Of a DNA stretch of 15,225 nucleotides, positions 1 to 7,380 are shown piece after piece. Origin of the DNA: Clostridiales bacterium (GTDB taxonomy: Bacteria; Bacillota; Clostridia; Lutisporales; Lutisporaceae); NCBI GenBank assembly GCA_012522255.1, contig JAAYKT010000236.1, forward strand, positions 1 through 15,225, given 5' to 3'. The translations under genes were made by a program, and so were the position numbers. The notes beneath the pieces were generated by a model. That model ran no database searches and was not told the origin of the DNA. It was given only the letters and a program-made list of their open reading frames with translations. The stretch's first letter is position 1; each line of letters begins with the position of its first letter.

Positions 1-521
1 AAATCTTTTGCAATTGCTATGTGACCTTTATTATTGCCCACATCCGTAAAAGTATTATAATCCGAAAGCTTAACGGAAAGGTTTTCATATCCCAAGGCAC
101 GAACAATCATAACTGCCATTTCTTCTCTGCTTATTGGCTCTTCAGCCCTAAAAATTTCGCAGTCTTTTACGATGGCATCGTTTTTTAATGCAGTTTCAAT
201 GTAAGAAAAGTACCATTTACCCTTATCTAAATTATCTGTATAACTGCCTTTATCGGGGTAATATAAATCCCATTTCATAAGCTTTACTAAAAACGCAGCA
301 AATTCACTTCTGTTTATTGTAAGGCCCATACCAAATTTATTGTTTCCTATGCCATCTGTAATGCCTTGCCCCCGTAGTTTATAAATAGACTCTTCCGCCC
401 AATGTCCTGCGGGCACATCCGTAAAAACCATATTTCCTCCATTATCGGTAAATGCATAGCTAAAAGATAGAATTAGAACGAATGTAATTATAATATAACC
501 CGGCTTTTTTATTTTCCTCAT
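1..521 (-). CDS. SLH-domain surface protein, N-terminal part (3' end outside the window)
   Basis: The reverse strand opens with ATG at 521 after an AGAGG ribosome binding site with a 9-nt gap, and stays open to the window edge (about 173 codons). The first ~25 residues form a signal peptide: a basic start (MRKIKKPG), a hydrophobic stretch, then SYAFT. SLH repeats follow: one from about residue 33 (FTDVPAGHWAEESI, then INRSEFAAFLVKL near 70-80), a second at about 95-145 (with ISREEMAVMIVRALGYE) and the start of a third (FTDVGNKGHIAIAKD). SLH triplets are known to bind pyruvylated secondary cell-wall polymers, so the protein is probably exported and wall-attached. The downstream functional part lies outside the window, so its activity is unknown. 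The gene has its own promoter just past the end of the ligase gene, so it need not be part of the ku operon. Confidence 0.85.
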   Translation of the reverse strand, partial: MRKIKKPGYIIITFVLILSFSYAFTDNGGNMVFTDVPAGHWAEESIYKLRGQGITDGIGNNKFGMGLTINRSEFAAFLVKLMKWDLYYPDKGSYTDNLDKGKWYFSYIETALKNDAIVKDCEIFRAEEPISREEMAVMIVRALGYENLSVKLSDYNTFTDVGNNKGHIAIAKD

Positions 522-621
522 ATGTTTCTGCCTCTTTTCTAAACGCTTTTATGTAACTTGAAATGCTGAAAAATATTGTGATTACACCATATATATTCAC
601 ATCAAATTAATGCCATACTCA

Positions 622-651
622 ATTATAACATAATTTGTCCGATTCAGTCAG
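622..651 (-). promoter_or_regulatory. Candidate sigma-A promoter for the SLH protein gene
   Basis: On the reverse strand a perfect TATAAT (complement of 622-627) is preceded by CTGACT (complement of 646-651) with an 18-nt spacer. This places transcription start near 615, giving a leader of about 90 nt before the ATG at 521. I saw no recognisable riboswitch in that leader. The promoter starts within a few bases of the ligase stop codon. The stretch 522-659 holds nothing else I can name. Confidence 0.6.
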
Positions 652-659
652 AAAAAGCC

Positions 660-1601
660 CTATGGGTTTACCTTGCATTCGTGGGGTTCTTTGTCAAATC
701 TAAGCCCTTGGAAAACCGGCTGCCTCATAGAACCTGTTGAAGTTTTCATCATATATTTGACTTTGCATACTGTCACAGGTTCCAACCAAACAGCATTTTC
801 TTCACTTATTGGCAATACTGCGAATGGCGGACTGGATAATTTTTTTACCGATGATATTATTTCAAAATCCTCAGTAGAGATGCCTAAAGTGACATGACCC
901 TTATTGACTAAGATATCTCCGTCGTATTGTCCCAATACAATACTGATAATATTGTTCTCTTTTTCTATGTATCCGCAGACCACGAAATCATCATCCTGCA
1001 GATTTTTTATTTTAATCCAGTCTTTACTTCGCTTGTCAAATGAATATTTGCTATTCTTCTTTTTGGCCACGACACCTTCCAAGTCCTGTTCTTCAGTGAG
1101 ACGGTAAAAGTCGATGCCGTGTTCCTCTATATATCGTGAAATTGCCAACCGTTCATTCTCTTTTATAACATTATTGAGTAATTTTTTTCTCTCTATCAAT
1201 GGCAATGAGATGACTTCCTTGTCTTTTAGATATAATATATCAAAGGCAATAAATGAAGCCGGATACTTCTTGGACTGTAACCGAATCTTAAATTCATTGG
1301 TGGTAAGAGAACGTCGCTGTATTTCAAAAAAATTGGGTTTGCCGTTAACTACAATTATCAGCTCGCCATCTAAAATACACCGCTCCCCGACTAATAAATG
1401 AATGTTTGATAACTCGGGGACCTTCATCAGCATCTTCATATTACGCTTGTTGCGGAGCTCTGTCCCGTCTTTGGGATCCAAATAAGCAACACAGCGTTCT
1501 CCGTCCAACTTAAGCTCATAAATATAATCGCTGCTATCAAAGGCTTCCGCTGTTTGTCCTATCAACATGGGTTTTATACTTTTTTCATCATATATGTCCA
1601 T
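660..1601 (-). CDS. ligD: ATP-dependent DNA ligase, stand-alone LigD-type ligase domain (NHEJ)
   Basis: This 313-aa protein has the nucleotidyltransferase motifs of ATP-dependent DNA ligases in order. Motif I is KLDGERC at residues 31-37, with Lys31 as the AMP-accepting lysine. A motif III-like FIAFDILYL is at 117-125, motif IV EGVVAKK at 175-181 and motif V WIKIKN at 195-200. The remaining ~110 residues fit the OB-fold of LigD ligase domains (DFVVCGYIE, then VCKVKYMMKTSTGSMRQP near the end). It would seal double-strand breaks bridged by Ku. Its ATG (1601-1599) overlaps the TGA of ku by one base, so the two are probably translationally coupled. Unlike many LigD proteins it has no polymerase/primase or phosphoesterase domain, and none is encoded nearby. 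The symbol denotes the ligase module only. Confidence 0.93.
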   Translation of the reverse strand: MDIYDEKSIKPMLIGQTAEAFDSSDYIYELKLDGERCVAYLDPKDGTELRNKRNMKMLMKVPELSNIHLLVGERCILDGELIIVVNGKPNFFEIQRRSLTTNEFKIRLQSKKYPASFIAFDILYLKDKEVISLPLIERKKLLNNVIKENERLAISRYIEEHGIDFYRLTEEQDLEGVVAKKKNSKYSFDKRSKDWIKIKNLQDDDFVVCGYIEKENNIISIVLGQYDGDILVNKGHVTLGISTEDFEIISSVKKLSSPPFAVLPISEENAVWLEPVTVCKVKYMMKTSTGSMRQPVFQGLRFDKEPHECKVNP

Positions 1602-2389
1602 CAGGCTTCTTTTGCTTTCTTACTCGGTTTGTTCTTTGCATTATCTATACTGGCTTTTAAAGCATCCATTAGGTTTATAACATTACCCACGCTTTCCGGT
1701 TCCGCTCCGACAACTTCTTTTCCTGCAATTTTATTTTCAATAAGTTGCCGCAGCTTTATCTGATATTCGTCGGTATACTCCTCGGGATTAAAAGGCGTAT
1801 CCATTGAATTTATTAAAGTTGTTGCCATGGCAAGCTCCCCTTCTTCTATCTCCGGCTTCTTATAGGATTTGGGTATCTCCTTTATATCATCATCATAAAA
1901 CATAGTTGCAATTAATAGGCATTCTTCCCTTGGAATTATAGCCATGAGGTTTTCTTTGGTGCCTAAAACTGTTTTACCTATAGCGATTTTTTGTTCATCC
2001 ATAAGCGCTTTTCTTAATAATTCAAAAGCTTTCTCTCCGCCTTTTTCAGGAACAACTTGATACGCCTTATTATAATAAACCGGGGAAATCTGATTAAGCT
2101 GTGCAAAGTGCAATATTTGTATCGATTTATCTTTTTCGGTTTTTATCCTTTCAAACTCTTCATCACTGACTACAACATATTGACCCTTTTCGTATTCGTA
2201 CCCTTTGACTATTTCATCAGATTTTATTTCTTCACCGCAGTGGCCGCAAATTTTTTTATATCTTATTCGTTCGTGATCCTTGGTGTGTAGCTGATTAAAT
2301 CGAATATCATTATCCTGGGTCGCCGTATATAGCGAAACCGGAATTGCGACAAGACCAAAGGATATTACTGACTTATGTGCAATTGCCAT
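1601..2389 (-). CDS. ku: Non-homologous end-joining protein Ku
   Basis: This 262-aa protein has the bacterial Ku core: MAIAHKSVISFGLVAIPVSLY at the N-terminus, a CGHCG pair of cysteines at about 48-51, YYNKAYQVVPEKGGEKAFELL in the middle, and GKTVLGTKENLMAIIPRE. Bacterial Ku is a homodimer that encircles broken DNA ends and recruits LigD. The C-terminal tail (NAKNKPSKKAKEA) is lysine-rich, as is common for the DNA-contacting tails of bacterial Ku. The start at 2389 is chosen because Ku homology begins there and GGAGGTG lies five bases upstream. The frame stays open to 2479, but those 30 extra codons (MVIFVFGIFKK...) show no Ku homology and begin inside the tRNA terminator. It is the first gene of a two-gene operon with the ligase. 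Confidence 0.95.
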   Translation of the reverse strand: MAIAHKSVISFGLVAIPVSLYTATQDNDIRFNQLHTKDHERIRYKKICGHCGEEIKSDEIVKGYEYEKGQYVVVSDEEFERIKTEKDKSIQILHFAQLNQISPVYYNKAYQVVPEKGGEKAFELLRKALMDEQKIAIGKTVLGTKENLMAIIPREECLLIATMFYDDDIKEIPKSYKKPEIEEGELAMATTLINSMDTPFNPEEYTDEYQIKLRQLIENKIAGKEVVGAEPESVGNVINLMDALKASIDNAKNKPSKKAKEA

Positions 2390-2394
2390 CAAAA

Positions 2395-2401
2395 CACCTC
2401 C
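2395..2401 (-). promoter_or_regulatory. Ribosome binding site that fixes the ku start
   Basis: GGAGGTG on the reverse strand, five bases before the ATG at 2389. It supports the 262-aa form of Ku over the longer open frame. Confidence 0.8.
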
Positions 2402-2460
2402 ATTTATTTTATTATTACCGAAAAGAAAAGAAAACAACCGGCGTGATTTCTTGAATATGC

Positions 2461-2496
2461 CAAAAACAAAAATAACCAAGCTTAGTGCTGCTTGGT
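2461..2496 (-). terminator. Rho-independent terminator of the tRNA-Arg gene
   Basis: Read on the reverse strand, ACCAAGC (2496-2490) and GCTTGGT (2481-2475) form a 7-bp stem around an 8-nt loop. A T-rich run (TATTTTTGTTTTT) follows at once. It starts about 15 bases past the CCA end of the tRNA and so separates the tRNA transcript from ku. Confidence 0.8.
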
Positions 2497-2511
2497 CTCC
2501 TTAGATAATTA

Positions 2512-2588
2512 TGGTGCGCCCGGCGAGATTCGAACTCACGGCCTTCTGATTCGTAGTCAGGCACTCTATCCAGCTGAGCTACGGGCGC
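2512..2588 (-). tRNA. tRNA-Arg (anticodon ACG)
   Basis: The 77-nt reverse-strand sequence folds as a cloverleaf. The acceptor stem GCGCCCG/CGGGCGC is perfect, followed by discriminator A and an encoded CCA. The D arm GCTC...GAGT closes with one G-U pair. The anticodon loop is CTACGAA with anticodon ACG, read as Arg (A34 is normally edited to inosine). The T arm GTGAG-TTCGAAT-CTCGC has one T-G pair. The anticodon stem CCTGA/TCAGA has a C-A mismatch at 27-43, which is mild and does not suggest a pseudo-tRNA. Confidence 0.96.
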
Positions 2589-2613
2589 AATTTTCTTTCC
2601 TCAAACATAATTC

Positions 2614-2642
2614 ATATTAGCACAAAAATAATTGAAAATCAA
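2614..2642 (-). promoter_or_regulatory. Promoter of tRNA-Arg
   Basis: On the reverse strand TTGATT (complement of 2637-2642) and TAATAT (complement of 2614-2619) are separated by 17 bases. TGC directly before the -10 forms an extended -10. Transcription would start about 18-20 nt before the mature tRNA 5' end. The rest of the intergenic stretch up to 2852 holds no gene that I can see. It should contain the promoter of the downstream + strand gene, but I could not single out convincing boxes. Confidence 0.6.
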
Positions 2643-2864
2643 ACACCAATTTTTTAAAAACAGCTTAAGCTACAGCAGTCCCGCCCCAAAACAATAAGTT
2701 CATTTTCACTTGCCTCAAATGTAATAATCACGAAATTTAACTCATATTTTATTATCAGTATTCAAAGCTTGTTAATACAAAAACAATACAGAAACATCAT
2801 GCGTGGGCTAATCTAAGGATTATTAAGAGGCAAAAATCTAAGATATTATTTTAGGAGGGATAAG

Positions 2865-5800
2865 ATGCTAAAATCACCAAAATTATGGCTATGCTTTTTC
2901 ATTGTTATCGCACTGCTTAATCCACTATTTTTACATGCAGAGGCAGAAGACATACAAAGAAACTGGGCAAAAGATGCCATAAAAAATGTAATTGAGAAAG
3001 GAATCTTTACAGGGTATCCGGATGGAACATTCAGGCCGGACGATCCAATCACTCAGGCAGAGTTATTTACAATTGTGAATAGAGGTTTTGGGTTCGGCAA
3101 ACTTTCTGAACAGGTGCCAACAGCCATTGCAAAAAACAACTGGTACTCGGTTGAATATTCAAAAGCAACTGCTCAAGGATATTCAAAATTGCTCAAAGAG
3201 AGCATGCTAAAACCGGTAGAACCGGTTAACAGGCAGGAAGTAGGGGCTATACTTGCCTACATATTAAAATTAGAACCTGACGAAGGCGCTGCCGAAAAAT
3301 TTTCTGATGTATCTGATTTTGAGACCTGGGCAAAAGCCCTTAATGGTGCCTTATCCTCAAAAGGCTATATAACGGGGTACTTCGATAATACTTACAAACC
3401 AAAAATGAATATAACAAGGGCAGAAGCATCGACCATGTTTAATAGGGTTATCGGCGAATTATTTAATAAAAAAGGTGTCTACGGAGAAGAGAAAAAATTA
3501 AAAATTATAAAAGGTAATGTGACCATTGCAAAGCCCGATGTAACATTAAAAAATATGATAATTGAAGGCGATCTTTATATAACAGAAGGAGTTGATGTCG
3601 GCACTACTAAACTTGACCGAATTACAGTCAAAGGTGCTACTACTGTCAGCGGCAGCGGGAAATTATACTTAATAGATTCCCAACTTGGCAGGGTAGATGT
3701 TATAGGCAATGGTTCTTCAATTCAAATAATTGCCCAAGGTGATACTAAGATAAATGATGCCCAATTGCATTCATCGTCAAATTTATCGGAGGACAATTTA
3801 AAAGGGGTTGGATTTACCAACGTCACTATATCCGTATTATCAAAAACAGATATTGAGCTTTCCGGTGACTTTGACACGATTCTTATAAAAGAAGGTTCAC
3901 CGAATATTTCATTAGACAAATGCACAATAAAGAATCTTGAAAACAATGGTAAGGATTGCAATATTGCATCTGATAAAACTGTAAAGATTGAAGATTTAAT
4001 AGTTAACCAACCCATAAAACTGCTGGGCAAATGTACCATAAAAAAGGCTACCATAAACAGCGATGATGTATACGTAGAAACAAACCCTTCGATTGTAAAA
4101 ATTTTAAAGGGATTAAAAAATGTCGTCTGCGTGGTCAAAAAAGTTGTAAGCAGCGGAGGTGGTGGAGGCAGTGGCGGCGGTGGCGGTGGTGGAGGCGGTG
4201 GCGGCGTTATCGTCAAGCCTGATGTGACAATAACAAAAGTAGACAATATCAAGAGCATTGATGTAGCATTTGGCACTGCCAAGTCCAAGATTGGCCTTCC
4301 CAAAACAGTTAAGGTAACAACGAGCGATGGCAAAACAAAAAATGTAAGTGTAAGTTGGGATGATGGATTCCCTGTATATGATGGAAATATCCCGAGCAAC
4401 TATTACTTTGAGGGTACTTTAGGGAATCTGTCAGGGATAACAAATCCAAAAAATTATAAAGCTTATGCAATGGTAATTGTTAATGAACAAATAATAATTG
4501 AAGAGGTTTTCGTTACAGGTGTGGATATACTTGTTGATATTGAAGTAGAAATAGGAACAGACTTAGAAATAATTGAATCTGAATACTTACCAAATGAAAT
4601 AGGCATAACTTTAAGTGATGGTAGTGCAGAAAATGTAAACATAACTTGGGACGATTGTGAACCCGAATATAATGGAGAAGAAAAAGGAGTTTATATTTTT
4701 TCCGGCAGTTTGAATTTACCTAATAACATAACAAATCAACATGATTGGAAAGCAAATATAAGGATTATTGTGGGAGAGCCGGAATTAAATGATGTTGAAA
4801 TAGAAAATATAGAGGATCCCAAAGATATAGATGTACCTATTGGTACTGCGATTGATTCAGTGAATTTGCCAACAACAGTGAAAGCCACGTTAGAAGATGG
4901 CAGGGAATTGGCTATAGATGTTATTTGGGATACATCCGGTTATGATGGTGACACCCCAGATGATTATAATTTTGAAGGAACATTGACTAATTTACCCCAA
5001 GGTGTGGCCAATACGAGAAACTTAACCGCTTATATTTTAGTAATTGTTAAGGAGCCACAACAACCTGAGGAAGTCACTATAATAAGTATAGAATATGATA
5101 ATATTATTAATAATGTTCCCTTCGGTACTAATATTGACAAGCTAAAGTCCATTTATTTGCCATATGAAGTAAAGGCAACATTAAGCAATGATGGAATTAT
5201 AAATATTGAAGTTAATTGGGATGACGGCAACTTAGAATATGATGCAAACATGCCGGGGGATTACACATTTACCGGTACATTGACACTCCCGGACGGCATT
5301 ACGAACCCGGACAATTTACTAGTAACGATTATTGTAACTGTATTGGAAAAATCCACCTCGTCTGTAAACATTATAGCGGTTGACCCATTGCCAAATATCG
5401 ATGCAAAATATGGTACAACAAAGGCTTCCCTGGGTTTATATAAAAATGTAAAAGTTACCTTAGACAATGATACAACAACAACTTTAGATGTTATTTGGAA
5501 TAACGGTGTTCCGGATTTCTATGACAACTGTGTATCAGGTGACTATACTTTTACCGGTACATTGATACTCCCAGAAGGCATTACAAATTTGGATGATCTT
5601 AAAGCAATAGTTACAGTCAAAGTTGCATATAACAAAATTGTAGTATCAATTGACCCCATAAATGATATTATTGTAAATATAGGAACATCCATAGATGAAT
5701 TAGGGCTCACCGGATATTATGCACCCCTAACGCTTAACGACAGTAGTCGATTAGGATTGTTGACTATATGGGATGAAGGTACCCCTAAATATGATGAAAA

Positions 5801-7316
5801 CAAAATCGGTAAATATGTCTTTACAGGCAGATTAACAACGATTGAAGACATAGGAAACCCGGACGGCCTCATGGCAAAGGTGACCGTAATTGTAACAAAT
5901 CTGAACCCCATTGGTAATACATTATATGAATTTGACAGTTTGGATGAGGTTTGCGAATCCGATACTGCATTCATTGAATTAGATAATGCCAACAAGGTCT
6001 CGGGTTCTGCCTCAATAAGACTTTCACCGAAAGATACCGTAACCCATGATGGGGATAATTCGTTCTATACCATGACAGCATATGGCAAATCGATGGGTAA
6101 TATGGAAAACCTTGAATTTAACCTGTATGTGCCGGACGTGGAACAAATTAAATATTTTCTTGTAAAATTCTATGCAGATGCATTTCATAACATATTTTAT
6201 CAAAACGGTATTGGGGATTGGGAGTTAAAAAATGGCTGGAATATAATTCGCAGAGCCAAAAATGATTTTGAATTTGTAGACAGTATCAACGGCAATTCTA
6301 CAATGCGAGGGTTTAACAGCCAGAAAACCCAGGCTATTTCCCCAGAAGAGCAGTGGATGCAACAAAACATACAAATACTTAATGAATTTTTGAAGTCCCA
6401 ACGGGCATGCCAAACTAAGTCCACTATAACACCGATATCAATGATGGCGGATGCCGGCAATTCCTGGGATAACATAACTGCCATGGAGATATTTGTGGTC
6501 TATGAAAAGAGCAAATCGCCAATAGTGAATATTGATAAGATAGGATTTAACACTGAAGGAGTATCAAAAATTCTATTTACTTTTGATGACGGATGGTTGG
6601 ATGTCCTGACTCACGGCAAAAAAATCCTGGATGAAAAAGGTTTTAAGGCTACAGTATGGGCTAACAAAGATTTTGCCACAGATGATTTCCCCGAAGGAGG
6701 GAAAGAATTATGGTATATGAACGAAAATGAACTGAATACAGTTTACAATTCCGGGTGGGATATAGGAAATCATACTTTATCGCACCCTGATGAAATAGAA
6801 GATCTTACCCCGGCGGAACTCATAAAAGAATATTTAGAAAATCAGGAATGGCTGGTTACGAATGGATGGGGCAGGGGGGCACATCACGTATGCTATCCAA
6901 TGGGCAAATATAATGACGAACTGATTGGAATTTTAAAAGAAATTGATGTGCTTACCGGTAGAACAACCGATTATGGTATCCAACCCATACCTGCACCTGA
7001 TTTATTTAAGCTTAAGTGTATAGCTGTGGGTAGGGATACGGATTTCTCCAAAATAAAAAAGGAAATTGACACGGCAGTAGATACAGGTTCTTCCCTTTTT
7101 TTAATGCTTCACAGAGTTGAACCGGAGCCTGAACCCCCCCTGGAACCGGAAGAGGACCCGGAAAACCCCGGCATAATAGCAGTTTCCACCGCCAACTTAG
7201 AGATGCTTGTTGACTATATCAATGCATATGTGCAGCAAGGAGAAGCAGAAGTGGTAACCATCAGTGAATGGTACGACTGGTACAAATCAATATATCTAAA
7301 GAATAACTCAGACTAA
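2865..7316 (+). CDS. SLH-anchored multidomain CE4 polysaccharide deacetylase
   Basis: This 1483-aa protein starts at ATG 2865 after AGGAGGG. Order of parts: signal peptide (1 to ~27, ending LHAEA); three SLH repeats at about 30-75, 90-135 and 147-195 (GYPDGTFRPDDPITQAE; ITRAEASTMFNRV); a region at ~210-425 rich in short V/I/N strands (KGNVTIAKPDVTLKNMIIEGD) that looks like a beta-helix; a Gly-Ser hinge at 431-447; six Big_4-like Ig modules of ~90 aa at ~450-1011; a jelly-roll-like module at ~1012-1230; and a CE4/NodB domain to the C-terminus. CE4 motifs are TFDDGW (~1239), NHTLSHP (~1300), YPMGKYN (~1344) and the late LHRVE histidine (~1415). The Asp-His-His metal set is therefore intact and activity is expected. 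It probably removes acetyl groups from a wall or exopolysaccharide amino sugar. An acidic Pro/Glu insert follows the late His. Given the nearby pel genes, a role like the PelA deacetylase is possible but inferred. Confidence 0.92.
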   Translation: MLKSPKLWLCFFIVIALLNPLFLHAEAEDIQRNWAKDAIKNVIEKGIFTGYPDGTFRPDDPITQAELFTIVNRGFGFGKLSEQVPTAIAKNNWYSVEYSKATAQGYSKLLKESMLKPVEPVNRQEVGAILAYILKLEPDEGAAEKFSDVSDFETWAKALNGALSSKGYITGYFDNTYKPKMNITRAEASTMFNRVIGELFNKKGVYGEEKKLKIIKGNVTIAKPDVTLKNMIIEGDLYITEGVDVGTTKLDRITVKGATTVSGSGKLYLIDSQLGRVDVIGNGSSIQIIAQGDTKINDAQLHSSSNLSEDNLKGVGFTNVTISVLSKTDIELSGDFDTILIKEGSPNISLDKCTIKNLENNGKDCNIASDKTVKIEDLIVNQPIKLLGKCTIKKATINSDDVYVETNPSIVKILKGLKNVVCVVKKVVSSGGGGGSGGGGGGGGGGGVIVKPDVTITKVDNIKSIDVAFGTAKSKIGLPKTVKVTTSDGKTKNVSVSWDDGFPVYDGNIPSNYYFEGTLGNLSGITNPKNYKAYAMVIVNEQIIIEEVFVTGVDILVDIEVEIGTDLEIIESEYLPNEIGITLSDGSAENVNITWDDCEPEYNGEEKGVYIFSGSLNLPNNITNQHDWKANIRIIVGEPELNDVEIENIEDPKDIDVPIGTAIDSVNLPTTVKATLEDGRELAIDVIWDTSGYDGDTPDDYNFEGTLTNLPQGVANTRNLTAYILVIVKEPQQPEEVTIISIEYDNIINNVPFGTNIDKLKSIYLPYEVKATLSNDGIINIEVNWDDGNLEYDANMPGDYTFTGTLTLPDGITNPDNLLVTIIVTVLEKSTSSVNIIAVDPLPNIDAKYGTTKASLGLYKNVKVTLDNDTTTTLDVIWNNGVPDFYDNCVSGDYTFTGTLILPEGITNLDDLKAIVTVKVAYNKIVVSIDPINDIIVNIGTSIDELGLTGYYAPLTLNDSSRLGLLTIWDEGTPKYDENKIGKYVFTGRLTTIEDIGNPDGLMAKVTVIVTNLNPIGNTLYEFDSLDEVCESDTAFIELDNANKVSGSASIRLSPKDTVTHDGDNSFYTMTAYGKSMGNMENLEFNLYVPDVEQIKYFLVKFYADAFHNIFYQNGIGDWELKNGWNIIRRAKNDFEFVDSINGNSTMRGFNSQKTQAISPEEQWMQQNIQILNEFLKSQRACQTKSTITPISMMADAGNSWDNITAMEIFVVYEKSKSPIVNIDKIGFNTEGVSKILFTFDDGWLDVLTHGKKILDEKGFKATVWANKDFATDDFPEGGKELWYMNENELNTVYNSGWDIGNHTLSHPDEIEDLTPAELIKEYLENQEWLVTNGWGRGAHHVCYPMGKYNDELIGILKEIDVLTGRTTDYGIQPIPAPDLFKLKCIAVGRDTDFSKIKKEIDTAVDTGSSLFLMLHRVEPEPEPPLEPEEDPENPGIIAVSTANLEMLVDYINAYVQQGEAEVVTISEWYDWYKSIYLKNNSD
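4155..4205 (+). repeat. Poly-glycine coding tract (Gly/Ser hinge)
   Basis: Seventeen codons, all Gly except one Ser, written with mixed GGA, GGT and GGC, encode residues 431-447 of the deacetylase. The tract is much more G+C-rich than its surroundings. It separates the cell-wall-binding half from the Ig-module stalk and probably acts as a flexible linker. Such tracts can change length by slippage. Confidence 0.85.
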
Positions 7317-7321
7317 ACACC

Positions 7322-7358
7322 AAAAGGATGCGGTGCATTTGCCATCGCATCCTTTTTT
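7322..7358. terminator. Bidirectional rho-independent terminator between convergent genes
   Basis: AAAAGGATGCG (7322-7332) pairs with CGCATCCTTTT (7346-7356) around a 13-nt loop, followed by a T run to 7358 on the + strand. Read on the - strand it also ends in T residues. It lies between the stop of the deacetylase gene (7316) and the stop of the DUF4832 gene (7381), and can serve both. Confidence 0.85.
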
Positions 7359-7380
7359 ATATCCTTAATGCCCGCAATTT

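Noticed and set aside
2390..2479. A 30-codon N-terminal extension of Ku.
   Set aside because: It starts inside the tRNA terminator, has no Ku similarity, and a strong GGAGGTG site precedes the internal ATG at 2389.
3722..4399. A 225-codon open frame on the - strand with a long proline run.
   Set aside because: It is the antisense of the deacetylase gene. The proline run is just the complement of the poly-Gly hinge, and there is no credible ribosome binding site or domain.
4209..5897. The six tandem Ig modules considered as a DNA repeat or recombination array.
   Set aside because: They are similar only as proteins. At the DNA level the copies are diverged and I saw no long identical blocks, so they are annotated as domains rather than as a repeat feature.
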